From Dimargaris cristalligena (lineage: Eukaryota; Kickxellomycota; Dimargaritomycetes; Dimargaritales; Dimargaritaceae): 50,454 bases of DNA. Position numbers and translations under genes: made by a program. The notes under the pieces are model-generated. The model saw nothing but the letters and a program-made list of their open reading frames with translations. It was not told the origin of the DNA and did not search any database. The first letter of the stretch is position 1. Every line of letters begins with the position of its first letter. Positions 11,255-23,397 of the stretch are shown here, piece after piece. The DNA lies in the NCBI GenBank assembly GCA_027576995.1, contig JANBQC010000155.1, positions 1 through 50,454 of the forward strand, read 5' to 3'.

Positions 11255-13117
11255 TAGGGAGGGGGGTGACAGAGTAACAGTAGCAAGTCGACAGGTTAGA
11301 AGATATACTGAGGAACGTAAGGGTAAATATAAGGGTTGGAGGGTCGTGAACCAAAAGTAAGGAGCAACTGGAAATGGAGAATCAAACGTAGGTCGTTAAA
11401 GGGTCCGGTGTAACAAGGGAAGGGAAGAGGGGGTCGATGTCGTTAAGATATCCATAAGGGAGTACAGTCCAATGCCGTAACCAAAGTGCGAAACAGTACC
11501 CGAGGGACCCGATTTAACGGAGGTACACAAAGGAGATGACGGTTCAATCGTCAGGAGAGAAAGTGGGAAAAGGAGATGCAATAGGGGGGAGGGGTAGTTT
11601 TGGATAGCCAAGGGTAGAAGCGGAACCCGAAAGGAGAGAGTGGGACCGATAGGGGAAGACACCGACGACCAGCGGGGTTTCGCAAGTTGGTTAGGGGAAT
11701 AGGATATATAAAAAAAAAACGTGAAGAGAAACCCAGAGATAGCAAATAAAGGTGTAAAGAGAAGGGGCACACCGTAAAGCAAGGGGAGTAATTATAGGAC
11801 CATACCAACATGGAAAGAAGGTAAGACCAGCGTAGCGTAGAAGAAGGGGGGAAGGGCGACGGGCCGGAGTCGGTGGATTATTTATTGAGGTTTCAGAAGA
11901 GTAATTCAGTAACCCGAAAGGGGGGAGCGAGTGAGTTGGATGGCGAAACCCAAGGACAGAGACCGATGAGATGGTGATAATGGGACAGAATAGTGTGTAT
12001 GTGGGTGAGTGCATAAAAAGAATGTTGTTAGTATAGGAAGACAAGGGGGGGGAGAGGGTGAGGAAATTGAATGTCAGATCGAGATGCTATTGGCTTAAAC
12101 CCCGGGCCAATCATCCCATTACCAATCCAATAAGCCTGGCCGTCTGGTTACTTAGGCCCCCCTATCGTCCATGCCGCTGGTCCTATCCAACCCCTCTCCC
12201 CTACCGCCACGGCCAGTGCTCTGGCCCAACCACTATGAAGTCAACAGCACCGGTCGATCATTCCATAACCACTCCCATCTCGGGATATCATGGAACATGA
12301 AAAGAACGACTGGCAACTGGGGAAAGAGGGTTGGCAGCATGACAGGGATGGAGTGGAAAGGAGAGAAACTAGAAAGAGGATGGGCAAACGACTTGCAAAA
12401 GATGGACCCTCATCTTCTCCATATACATTTGTGCATATAGACATGTACACCCAATTGTATACAAACATACCATCAAGCATCTTCACTAGTAATATTATTA
12501 AAATGTTACTGGTGTATGATGGAGACGACCAGCTAGAAGGACGGAACAGGGTAGGGTAGGGTGGTCTTAGAGGGAAGGGTGCTGAAGATTGTGAAAAAGG
12601 GGAAGGAGTAGGGATAGGCATTGGTCTAAGTGACACCAACACTAACTGGAAGGGTCACCTGGTGAAGGCCGGCTGCCGCCGCAGACTCCACACCAGTACT
12701 ACCCCCCCCCCGCTTCCTTCTCCCTACCTCCTTGGACTCCCCCCCTCAAATGACCATGACCCAGAATCCTCTACCATCTAACAAGCCCAGTACAATACAC
12801 TCCGAAGTTCCAAGGCCGAAGTGGCGGACCAGGGTAGTGGAGGCCGCCGCGCATAAGTGTGTGAAAATGAGATAAAATGGACAGTGGCGACTTACCTGTA
12901 TGTCAGTGACAGAGTGAGAGCAGCTGGTGAGACTATCCCAATTAAAGGATACGAGGCTAAGACCAGGTTGCCGAGAAGGGTGGGTAAATCGGGGGTGGAT
13001 TGATGATAGATTATGGAAGTAATCAGCCTGTATATTATTATTACGGAGGGAATGAGACGGTAAATCACAACGGGCATAGGGCAAAGGGGAATAAGTAAGG
13101 AAATTGGAATAGTGGGA

Positions 13118-13170
13118 GGGGGATGAGTTTGAAATATGGGGGGGGATGAGTTTGAAATATGGGGGGGGGG
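13118..13170 (+). repeat. Short tandem duplication with G tracts
   Basis: Two adjacent copies of GATGAGTTTGAAATATGGGG, each flanked by runs of G, the second ending in a longer G tract. This looks like a local slippage or duplication product in noncoding DNA. Confidence 0.8.
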
Positions 13171-13398
13171 GTAGAGGCCAGCTGTCCCTGAGCCACGACT
13201 GATAGTGGCACGCTGGGTCTGGCGAAGGAGCCAGAGAGCGGCAGATGCTGGGCAACCTACCTAAGGCACAGTTGATGCTGGAGTAGGGAAGGGTGTGGGG
13301 AAGGAATACGGGAAATTCAGGGCCAACCAGGGCCAGTACAAAACAAGGGCTTGAAAAGGCCAAGTGCTAAAAATAGTGCAGAGAATACAAAAAATAAG

Positions 13399-13421
13399 AT
13401 ATCTATATATTATATAGATAT
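13399..13421 (+). repeat. AT-rich perfect inverted repeat
   Basis: Ten-base arms (ATATCTATAT and its complement) are separated by three bases, forming a potential hairpin or cruciform in noncoding DNA upstream of FKS1. Confidence 0.7.
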
Positions 13422-15944
13422 ATATTTAATGGTAGGCACTGGACGAGTACGTACACTGTAGATTAGGGGAAATAGTGGGTGTAATTAAAACAGGGGGAAG
13501 GAATATTAGTCCGCCGGCACAAACTAGACAAGAAGGTCATATATAGAGTAAGGGGAGGCATACAAAAAGTGCTTGCAGTTGCAGGGGACCCAAAGGAAAT
13601 GTCGAAAGTGGGTGTGGGTGGGTGGGTCAGGGGAGCGAACGAGTGTGAATGAATGCGGCTGTGGCGGGTAAACGGATATTTATAGGCAAATACGCAGGCC
13701 CAAACGCCGGCAACTAGAATGCAGCGCGGTAACGAAAAAGGGAAAGTGAGGGGCATACATGCATGTATGCGCATACATTGAGGGGAAAACAAAACCAACC
13801 AAATTGGCGGCACTAAAAAAAGTGGGTGGAATGGGTGGGGGAGTGGCTAGTTAAAATATGATAGGACGCTTACCGTTGGTGTTACTGAGAGAGGCAACGT
13901 GCATTGACCGATAGTGGAGGGGGGCAAACAGGTAGGCAGGGGGAGGGGAGCCGAGAGAAGCGTTAGACCGTGTATATATGGATATGTATTCTCAGCTCTT
14001 GTCCGGGTAGAGGGAGGGGGTGCGGATTATGTAATCCGAGCAACCTGGTTTGGGGTATAATATAGGAGTGCGGTGTACGAGAGAGGGAAGGATATTAAAT
14101 AAGTAATAAATAGGCTGCTAACGAACCTTGCAACAACGACGTTGAACGAAGCAGGTAAGAGCTATAGAAGAGCTAGTCAACTAAACTCAGTCTAGTAGTT
14201 CGAAGTAGTATTTAAAGAAAGAGAGAGAGAGAAAAGCCAAGTAAAATATGAGGAGAGTGCATTGAATGAAGTTAGTTATATTGTTGGAGAGTGGGCTTGC
14301 CCAGAAGTGTGGAATAATAAAAGCGGAGCCTCAACGTTGGGGCCGGGAATGCATGTATTTAAATGCGTGTGAGTTGATGTGGATGTGGAGGAAGATGGGC
14401 AATCCCGCCTAGTGTGCAGAGCCTTAGCTTAGTTAGGGCTGTGCTGTGTGGTTTGGCCCATGAGGGCGACGGAGAAGTGGAGAGAGAGAAAGCGGTGATC
14501 CCTCTCTAATTTTCACCCTGCTCGGGCCCTCATCCACCATAACTTGGCGAGCCCGGGGCCCCTTTCCTTTCCCCTCCCCTCCTCTACCCTCTCTTCGGTG
14601 CGGCTCTAGCCTGTCCATTGGCCCTTCCCCCGCTTTCGCTGACTTCCCGCCTCTTTCTTTGGCTGTCTGTCAATGCTAACGGAGAGAGGGGTATGGTTGG
14701 ACTGCTTCCGTTTGGCGAGTGGGCTCGCGAGAGCGGGGGGAGGGGTGAAATAATAAAAGTCGGCCGCCAGCGAGAGAAATCGAAGAAGGCCATGGCAAAT
14801 ATCGATTCCGCTAGGGAGCTGTGGCTGCCCGGGGTCCAAGCCCGTCAATGATGTTCTTTAACTGGGCCCACACTTGCCGCCCCGCTTATTTGGGCCCGAT
14901 AATCTATCTACCCGCGCTTTCGTTTTGCCGCCGCGCGATAGTGACGGCCGTCCAAGTACCACCAGGGGGTCGCCCGCCCCTTTTTCCTCTCCGATTGCTA
15001 TCATGGCTATACCCGTTTCCGATGGCTTATTCCGCAATTACTGGGCGGGCATTTAAATAAATGGCTCACTCCAGACCCCCTTCAATATAAATTATTCTAC
15101 GCATATTACCCTATTATAACGAATTATTCTCTTCCTTTTATTAATTATTATATATCTATATTTTCACCCGCCACTAAAGGCCACTAAATGGCAGAGAGTT
15201 AGCATCGCTAAGCACGCCTTTCTCCGAAAAATAGGTAGGTCCCGCCTCCGTCACTAGGCCTACCGTCCGGATGAGGGGCATGTTCCTGGGCGTCATGTCT
15301 AATCTGATACCAGTGGCTTAAGGGGCGCCGTCTATTTTTAGCTCATTAAACGTTCGACCCATTCTGCTTGACTCTAGCCACCTGTATCACCACTACCCTT
15401 TTACAGGTACATCTCCCACCTCTTTGGCTTCGAAATGGTCGGTCTTTCCGACCCGACCGTATCTTCGTATCACAGCGGATGCCCCCAAAGCTATTGTACG
15501 CATCCTCAAACACATGTATACCCCATGAGGTACTTGAGGATTTAGGTGGTTTTTCTTCTCTCTCCCACATTACAAAGCCATATAATTCATTGGGTGATGA
15601 TGGTGTTGGGCACACTTGTTGTTTTTGTAAGTCTCATGGAGCGACAACAATACCACCTCAGCTTGGCACATTGATAATAAATACGAAGTGGGTGGATTGT
15701 TGGGCTATGGGAAAGCCTAGGGGGTCTAATCATTGGACAAGATATGCCAATACCTTGCAAGTGACTTAATTTCATACCTACCTATTCATCCCGCAATGGC
15801 CCGAGGTAGGGGTCCTCAGTCTCGTTAAGGAATGTAAACACACCTTCCGTTATCGGATGAAGCGGATGATAGCACGTTGAGTTGAGGTATCGACTTGTGG
15901 AAGTATAGACCACTGTTACGCCTCCCCTAATTCGACCGAATTCT

Positions 15945-16202
15945 ATGGCCTTTATTGTACTTGGTCTTAGTACAGGGCCAGCTCTGGGACCGTTGGGTGG
16001 GGTCTGTAATCGATTTCAACTACCGATCTCTTCCTGCACTGTCGATTCACCAAACGGACATTTAATGTACAAAATGATGTCAGGAAAGGCAGCAGTAATT
16101 GTGGGCAATGGTATTGGCATAGTATCGCCTATTATTCCCACCCTAATTGTAGTTGGCCTATTAGGTGCCGTTTGTAGTAGTAGTTACTCTATGGCGAGAT
16201 GA
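15945..16202 (+). pseudogene. Possible MFS transporter fragment (motif C-like)
   Basis: This 85-codon frame begins MAFIVLGLSTGPALGPLGGV. The GxxxGPxxxGPxGG pattern resembles motif C, the antiporter signature in transmembrane segment 5 of DHA1-type major facilitator proteins. A second hydrophobic stretch ends the frame (IIPTLIVVGLLGAVC). I could not find convincing neighbouring exons: the Arg/Trp-rich sequence that normally follows motif C is missing. On the plus strand at about 16.71-16.95 kb there is another membrane-like reading, containing one in-frame TGA. This may be a decayed transporter, an exon of an intron-rich gene, or chance. Confidence 0.2.
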
Positions 16203-19200
16203 GATTGGTTGTTTTATGAACCCACAGACCTTCAACGTAGTACTCTGAGGGAGGGGAGAGAGACCTGGGCTTGGTCGGAGTTACAATGCCGTCCAGGGTG
16301 GTGAACAGCTTTGATTTGACGAGGTAAGGTGGTATTGTCCTCGGCGGCCAGTAATCAACTATCGCCATTCTTTCTAAGGTACCTGCAGGAGTTCGCCGTC
16401 CAGAGCAGTGATATACTAATATATCCGGAACCAGACCCGATAAACAATTTAAACTCGGTGGGTTAGACTGGCGGATGTAATCCAGCGAACACACATAGAC
16501 CAGACTTCCATCCGTACGCTACACACCGACTGGTGTATTAAAACAGACTCGACTATCTCTTGTAACTTAATTATACGTATCTCCTTTTGCGAGCCCTTTA
16601 GTCCATGTATTTTTAACCCTCTCCCCTATTTTATAGGGTTAATATGGGCGATTATTGGCCAATAACTCTAGGCAGGTAAGTAGGAGGCGCCCCCCTTTCA
16701 TTTTTCAGATGTATACATCAACCCATTGACCTGCCTACTTGGCCAAATTGGTTGGGCCATTGTTCCAATACTCGCCCTCCTGAGCACTGCAGCCTGGTTG
16801 ATCGGCCTTTCTTCTAGCCATCTCTGAGCGCCAATCCCCATTAATGCTCTCCTTAGTGTAGCATCCCATCCAATGAATTGGGCGCCGATCATCTCGCACA
16901 TCGTTTTTCTCCAAACTGCCGATTGGCCCACGGGGGCCGTTGAGTAGCCTATCCCGATTCTCGCTGTTTAGTATATCCGGAGAATTACATTGGCCGGTAC
17001 ACTCGGCTAGTAGTTAGCATGGCTATCGGTACGGTGTGGCTTAAATTTATCGGCTAGCCCCCCCAGTGTATGTCTATGTGTCCGTTTATTTACCAAATGT
17101 ATTATACTGAAGGGATGTGATAGGAAGGTTCCTGAGGGACGGCGTGGTGGGAAATATGGATCCAATAGTGCGGGCATTCATCGTAAATCTTCTCTGCCTC
17201 TGGTTACTTCCTTTATTTTAATATTTTCTTTTGGTATCCGTGGTTAGAGAACGACAAGATATACGGCCCAGATTGCGGGGATTTCGTATAAACATACCTT
17301 AGCAGGAGATATGTTGATGTCGCTAGATGAGCCGGACATTAATTCAAACTGCAGAAGGAAAGGTTCTACCGCCTAGTTTCACGGACCAGCCAGTCTCTCC
17401 GACTGGATACTGAAGGAGTGCGTGTGTGTGTAAAATGTGGATTTAGGCCCACTGGGATTGCCCATCCAAATGGTTCACTGTTCCGCCCAGCGCTGATTAT
17501 CTACGGCATAGCGTCAGTACCACTTTTGTTTCCGTCGACTACTTAGGAATGGACCATCTAACGTGAAACCAAACACGGATGACCGCCCCTATCAGGTCTT
17601 ATCGCCTTCCCTTCCTCCGCTACTCTCTTTTTAATGACTTAGTCTTTTTTTCTCCGCATACTGTCATCCCATATTTCCTTTTTAGGGGAAGCTTCCTAGA
17701 AAAGGGGTGCGTGTGTATAGGGAGGATTAAGAGGAAGGATGCGCATTATCACCTATTACGCAATGGTGTCATTAGGCTGTGTTCCGTGGTCCGAATATGC
17801 GGGTGGGTGTGTAGAGCAGTCTAGCTCTGTATGTATAGGCAAGCGAGTCTATTCCACAACTAATACCGCCCTGCAAACCACTTGTCCAATAGGAGATTCC
17901 ACGAAGCTACGCCAAGAGGGCCTTCCATGCATCCCTGTGCGTCAACTGGTTAGTAAAATCATGGACCAACTGCCAAATACCCCGTATTCGGCTAGTATAT
18001 ACCCCCCCTTCTGTTGTTCTGAAGTGATAGAGTTAGCCTAACCCCCAATTATTTTGAACACAAGAAAAATGAGCCTTACAGACAGATAATTAGTCCTCGG
18101 TAAGGGCAGTCTAATCCACTGAAAAATAATACAACCTAAACATGAGTAAGTGGAGGGGGGGGGATATTGTTAGAGAAATAGAGTGGTTTGGCAAGTGGTA
18201 GGGAAAGGGAGGGGCAAGTACCGTCCAGTGGGCCACGGCTACAAAGGCCTGGTGTTAAAGGAGCCAGACCGGCCTGGGTCTTCGACCGGATATCAGGGGA
18301 TTCGCCCAGTCGATGGGCTTAGCCGAAGTCTCACTTTACTAAAAGGAGAGGGACGGCGGAGCCTCACTATATCTTCCCATCCGGCATACCGTAGGGCTAA
18401 GTATAGACGACTTTCAAAAGAAATCTTCGACGAACCCCGGGCAAGGCAAAAGTGTGGCAGTAGGGATTGTCGCCATGTACACCACCACATCCACTGGCCC
18501 AACCGCCAGACGTAGTTCCGCTGACTTGATACTGCTGGTCTATGCTATGCGCTAATTTGATAAGGCGGCAGAGAGTCCTCCTCCTTCTCCTTCTCCTCAC
18601 CCTCGTCAGCCGACTGATTGACTAGGCCGGTTGCTGATACTCGCGGTTCGTTAAAAATACCCGTTTTCAACGGCGGGCGGCTCTCCCTTACTTTGGTATG
18701 GATTAACCCAACTTGCACTCCCCAACCCTTAAATGACAATAAGTGGGCGGTATAGTAGCAGATAGTGGCAATGGCGACGCCAAGGACTCCTATGTTCATC
18801 TAACTCACTATACAGGGGCCGGGACTATCTCCCGATGCGATAATGGGAATTCGCGATGCTTTGGTGCACCCCCGAGTTGTCTTGGCTCGGGGCACCATTT
18901 CTATTCGCCAAAATATCTGTTCTGGCCTCGTATGCACCACCTTCCCGTTGATTTCTGGGGCCCCTAGTGACTGGCGGCCGCCTTGGCTGTAAGACGATAC
19001 ATCTGATTTGAATAAAAATGGCTCGGCCCAATTATATATATCTCCCATACTAAATTAAAATAGCTTGGATATAGTGCTACATATATATATATATAGAGGT
19101 CCTTGTATACCACCCGGTGGTTAATTATCGGCCTCATTCCTACAATTCAATTTTTACCATCCCCCCATATCTAAGTCTTTTTACACGCATTTGCCTGCTT

Positions 19201-20152
19201 TTCCCCACCATTAGCCCACCCTCCATTTAAATTGTGTCATTTCGAAGGACCGGTTCCTATATATAAAAAACCACCCTTTTATACATCCTCTGCGTAGCGG
19301 ATTGTCGCATTCCTTCGCTGCTTTATAGGCCAACTATTATTATCTCGCCCTTCTCGGAACACCTTCCCAGTTGGACCCCCACGTCGTTGCTGCGATTGCT
19401 ACCTATCCCCTCTTCCTCTCCCCTGTGGTCGGATTCGCCCTTTAAAGTGATTGGCCGGTTTACCCAATCCCGGCCCAGTGTCGTGCATTGTGCCTCGTTG
19501 TTATTCATTCCACCGACCTCTCCTTGACGGTATATAATTGGGACCCCTCTCCCTCCCTCCCCGTTCACTACATTTAACTTGACCTGCCCAGTCTTAGTGT
19601 ATGTGTCAGTGTATCCAACAGTTGTAAAAAAACTCCTTTCCCCTGCGTCTCCACCGCGCGCACCTTCCGCCAATCTCTCCTTTATTATATTCACCCTACC
19701 CCCTCTACTTGAGCCGGTCACATTGCGAATCTCATTCCGTTTATTATCTTACTGTGGTTCTGCGTCACCTCCTCCCCCTTCTTCCCATAGCCCTCTTGCT
19801 TCCCGAAGGATTTTCCGGCCGCCCTCTCCTATATAGGCTAGCGTAATTCCCCGCTAGGTGTCACACATCTCGCATATTTATTTAACTAATCCCCACGTTA
19901 GTGCTCTTTATCTTTTATTATCATTATTATTAATTGTTTCTTACTAGGTCCTTAATATCCCTTGCTACAGTCTGCGCTGTTTTGTACTACAGTTGCTTCT
20001 ACCACGGTTTTGATAACCCCTCATAAGTGACTCTGTTCCACTACCGCCTTATCCCCTTCTGCCTTTATATTATTTTCTGAGCAGGCCTCACAATCGACTT
20101 GCAAGTCCCTCCTCCACCACCTAGTTTTGACTACACAATACCCACTTAAACT
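16203..20152. other. Gene-poor stretch upstream of the GAS1-like gene
   Basis: Apart from the repeat at 16.7-16.9 kb there is no recognisable coding sequence. A minus-strand frame at 18799-18545 follows an acceptor-like TTAG and ends in an acidic Glu/Lys tail, so it could be a last exon, but nothing upstream of it is recognisable. A plus-strand frame at 18183-18515 has no family resemblance. The last kilobase is pyrimidine-rich on the plus strand, as often seen upstream of well-expressed fungal genes, and presumably contains the GAS1 promoter. A short (TA)n run occurs near 19.08 kb. Confidence 0.45.
16698..16931 (-). repeat. Degenerate internal repeat region with an open frame
   Basis: The minus-strand frame shows imperfect periodicity: IGAQFIGWDATLRRALMG is followed by IGAQRW...AAVLRRASIG and then a weaker third unit (AQPIWPSRQVN). 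At the DNA level this reflects repeated ATTGG(C/T)GC(T/C)CA blocks spaced about 54-72 bases apart. No known repeat-protein family is recognised. Opposite, the plus strand reads as a hydrophobic segment with one stop. I consider it a decayed tandem repeat rather than a gene. Confidence 0.3.
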
Positions 20153-21730
20153 ATGAAAGTTACTACCAGCCTTTTGTGCCTTGCCCTCGGTACCCTGGTT
20201 AGCCAGGTGAGCGCTCTCGACCCTATCGTGACCGTTGGCTCTAAGTTCTTCAACTCCAAGACCGGCGAGCAGTTCTACGTCAAGGGTATTGCCTACCAGC
20301 CTGGTGCTGGTAAGACCAACACCACCGACCCTTTGGCCGACACCACCGCCTGTAAGCGCGATATCGCCCGTTTCAAGGACCTCGGCCTTAACGTCGTGCG
20401 TGTCTACGAAGTGCAGAACGAGAACAACCACGATGAATGTATGAAGGCTTTGGAAGCGGCCGGTATCTACCTTCTCTTGGACGTCAGCACGGCCAAGCAA
20501 TCCATTAACCGCAACGAGCCCGAATACACCCTGGAAATGTACAATTATGTTGCTACCAAGATGGGCAAGTTCACCAAATACAGCAATATGTTCGGTTTCA
20601 TCGCCGGCAATGAAGTCTCCAACGAGCCCTCCAATACCGATGCTTCCCCCTTTGTCAAGGCCCTTCTGCGGGACATGAAGGCTCTGCTCAAGGCGTCCAA
20701 CCTGTCCATTCCCGTGGGATATGCCACCAACGACGACGAAGCCATTCGCGACCCCCTCCAGGACTTCTTCGCCTGTGGCGACACGACCGTCCGCGCCGAC
20801 TTTTACGGTGTGAATATTTACCAGTGGTGTGGTTCCAAGACCGATTTCGTCACGTCGGGCTACAAGGATACCATGGAACGCTACAAGGACTACGTCATTC
20901 CGTCCTACCTCACCGAATACGGCTGTAACATCAATCGCCCCCGTACCTTTGACGAAGTTGCGTCCATCTACGGCCCGGACATGCAGGATATCATGTCCGG
21001 CGGCGTGGTGTACGAATACTCCGAAGAATCCAACGAGTACGGTCTGGTGGAAATCAAGGACGGTAAGGATACCCCCAATCAGGATTACGCCAATTTCAAG
21101 AAGGCCATCAGCGCCGTCGAGCCCAAGGGCACGACGATGAGCAGCTACAAGGCGGACGACAAGACCCTTAAGTGTCCCTCCTCCAGCAGCAGTTGGACGG
21201 CCAGCGAGAAGCTGCCCCCCACTCCGTCCAACCAAACCTGTAAGTGTCTCCAGGATACCTACAGCTGTCAGTTGACCATCGCCCCCAGCGGTGACGACGA
21301 CAAGACCTTCGGTTCCGCGGTCGGCGATATTTTGGGCGTAATTTGCGATGCCATCGACTGTGGTCCCATTTCCGCCGATGGTGCTAATGGTACCTACGGT
21401 GCCTTCTCCTTCTGTGACGCCACTACCAAGACCAACTGGGCCCTGAGTGCCTACGCCGCGTCCGGTAAGGGCGGTGACAAGGCCTGCGACTTCGACGGCA
21501 AGGCCAAGACCAACACTCCCAAGGTGAAGGACGCCTCGACCTGCGGTAACAAGACCGACTCCACGGTGAAGCTCAGCGGTTCTGGTAGTGGCGGCAGCAG
21601 CAGCAGCAGCGATAACAACGACAGCACCTCCGCCGCCCCGCGGTTGGTGGTGATCGGTGGGTCTACCTCCATTCTGGGCCAGGTGACTGTCGGTGCGCTC
21701 ACCTCGCTTGCCTTCTACCTCACTCTTTAA
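20153..21730 (+). CDS. GAS1: 1,3-beta-glucanosyltransferase, GH72 with CBM43/X8 module, GPI-anchored
   Basis: This uninterrupted 525-codon frame encodes an enzyme that cuts and re-ligates 1,3-beta-glucan chains, elongating wall glucan outside the plasma membrane (known for GH72). Residues 1-21 form a signal peptide (SLLCLALGTLVSQVSA). The GH72 domain covers about 22-325; predicted acid/base is E154 in AGNEVSNE and the nucleophile E255 in LTEYGCN. A cysteine-rich X8/CBM43 module spans about 363-450, making it the GH72-plus subtype. A Ser/Gly/Asn linker (475-492) and a hydrophobic tail (497-525) form a GPI-anchor signal, with the omega site probably within 486-492. Codon choice is strongly biased, with many C-ending codons, as expected for high expression. 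The closest named relatives are Gas1/Gas2 or Gel proteins; the exact paralogue is uncertain. Confidence 0.96.
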   Translation: MKVTTSLLCLALGTLVSQVSALDPIVTVGSKFFNSKTGEQFYVKGIAYQPGAGKTNTTDPLADTTACKRDIARFKDLGLNVVRVYEVQNENNHDECMKALEAAGIYLLLDVSTAKQSINRNEPEYTLEMYNYVATKMGKFTKYSNMFGFIAGNEVSNEPSNTDASPFVKALLRDMKALLKASNLSIPVGYATNDDEAIRDPLQDFFACGDTTVRADFYGVNIYQWCGSKTDFVTSGYKDTMERYKDYVIPSYLTEYGCNINRPRTFDEVASIYGPDMQDIMSGGVVYEYSEESNEYGLVEIKDGKDTPNQDYANFKKAISAVEPKGTTMSSYKADDKTLKCPSSSSSWTASEKLPPTPSNQTCKCLQDTYSCQLTIAPSGDDDKTFGSAVGDILGVICDAIDCGPISADGANGTYGAFSFCDATTKTNWALSAYAASGKGGDKACDFDGKAKTNTPKVKDASTCGNKTDSTVKLSGSGSGGSSSSSDNNDSTSAAPRLVVIGGSTSILGQVTVGALTSLAFYLTL

Positions 21731-23397
21731 ACCCCCCTCCCCCGTATACTCCCTTCCCTTATCCGATGCTGCCTTCGCTTCCGGTTTCTGGGTCGTGAAT
21801 TCGTATTTGCCGATTTCTCTCTTGTTTGGCTTTTGGATTTTCCGATCCACACCCCCTTCATTCTCAACCACATGTTTTCCTCCGTTGCGCTTAACGTTTC
21901 GGTTGATCTATTTCCCTGTTTATTTTTTCTTCTATTTTCACATCCCAACCCATGGTTTCAAAATAGTTCCGTTGTCTACACCGAATATTGTTCGCCCTAG
22001 GCTATTTGGGGTTAATCACAAGGGTCTCCCTTGATGCCTTTTTTACACTTTCCTTCTATAATAGTTGTCCCTGTTTGGTGGCTCCCCTCCCCCCGTTTAC
22101 TCTTAGTTTCTATATATCTCCTAGTCATCCTGATGGATTATGCCATCACTGTCCACCTAATAATATTCGATTATCCGCACCAAATTGTATTTTTCCAGCA
22201 GACTGTTCAAGATGATGTGAAGCATTTTCGATTGTAGATACTCGTATGGTTATTAGAGAGGGGCTGGTATTACATCGTATATCTGAACCAGGACATTGTA
22301 GTTATTGATTTTGTATCACCTCCTGTCCCACTGGGATTACAAGGGGTAGTCGAAGTTTGCCAAGCACTTCGGCATCGTCTACAGCTGGTATCTCGAAAAA
22401 AGATAATCGATTACAGGTGCTTCATAACTCGTGTTTTTGTGGATTGTTTTTCTTTTTTGGATAGGGAGTTCAGTTATTGTTACAGTCGATATATTGGCCT
22501 AAGCAGTTCGTTCATTTTTTGTTATGTATATATATATAGGGACAGTAATTACTCACCAATCTATTTCATCGGTACTTCCCAATCTGTCTTCCTCCCCCTG
22601 TTAACCCCTTGATTAATACTGTTAAAGCTTCGATAGAATGCTCGCAGTCACTTGGTTCGATCAGTCCAACTGAATAAAATCATCTTCTTCAGCTGTTGTA
22701 ATAAGGAGTAGAAGGGGGAGGGGTGGAAAGAACTTGAAGACGATTGTACATGGAATGAGTATAGTCGATTATACCGGCGGTTTAATTTAAATGGCTCTGG
22801 TCGGCAGTCGTTTTATTCTCCCCCCCTTCCGCTTACCTCCTTTCCCCTATTGCTCTATGGTTCTCTAGGCCGGCGTATGCAATATCGGCCGGGACTGCCC
22901 TAGACTGGCTAAACTCAGTCAGGGGGCTAAAATATATATGAAAGTCCGTTTCATATGATTTCCCATTGTCTAGCATTCTTTGAAATGCGATATAGTTTAA
23001 TTGTATCAAGTGTATTTATCAATATAGGTATGAATGATTTTCACGAGGCTTATTATTATTTGGGGGAGGATCCTAAGAGTTGATTAAAGTCGATGGTAGT
23101 TAATTGAACTGCCCAAATTTGGCCAGTACTATCCAAGAAATGGGGATGATCGGTAGTGGCATCTGGACAGAAGTGTGATGATTGGACTATCGGAAATGAG
23201 GGAAGGGGTGGGAGAGAAGGGGATGGAAGAGGAAGAGAGAGAGTGTGTGTGCATGGAAGGCCGAATAGTCGGCAGAGAAGGGGTGAAGGATAAGGGGAGA
23301 GGGAGTGCAAATAGGTGCCCAAATTAGGACCCACAATTTGAATTCCGGTCCTTGCTTTGTTTCACCGCCGCCGTCTCACTCGCTCTTTTCCTCTGGA
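21731..23397. other. Intergenic between convergent GAS1-like and ETR1 genes
   Basis: Both flanking genes end here, so this is 3' flank on both sides. It is AT-rich and pyrimidine-rich with no convincing frame. An inverted repeat with 8-bp arms (ATATGAAA) lies at 22936-22956, and a short TA run occurs near 22.53 kb. Confidence 0.6.

Larger units (their letters stand above)
11202..15944. other. Gene-free stretch upstream of FKS1
   Basis: No ORF here resembles a known family on either strand. The sequence is strongly purine/pyrimidine-skewed: long G/A-rich runs on the plus strand from 11.2 to 14.3 kb produce Pro/Ser-rich shadow ORFs on the minus strand. Donor-like sequences on the minus strand near 12.89 and 13.87 kb could belong to 5' UTR introns of FKS1, which cannot be settled from sequence. 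Simple repeats at 13118-13170, 13399-13421 and about 14217-14232 are noted separately or in passing. A GC-richer island at 14.5-15.05 kb has no convincing frame. Confidence 0.5.

Noticed and set aside
12746..13363. 205-codon minus-strand frame upstream of FKS1
   Set aside because: Pro/Ser-rich composition follows from pyrimidine-skewed DNA, part of it lies over a recent tandem duplication, and no family is recognised.
15316..15531. Frame without ATG containing ADAPKAIVRILKHMYTP near an acceptor-like CACAG
   Set aside because: It looked exon-like, but the donor does not keep the frame and no family or partner exon was found.
17579..17824. Plus-strand frame with hydrophobic start that might continue the MFS fragment
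   Set aside because: Its order relative to the motif C-like fragment does not fit MFS topology and no motif is visible.
20021..21871. 616-codon minus-strand frame covering the whole GAS1-like gene
   Set aside because: It is the antisense shadow of a strongly C-ending codon bias; it is Gly/Val-rich without domains, while the plus strand has a signal peptide, catalytic residues and a GPI signal.
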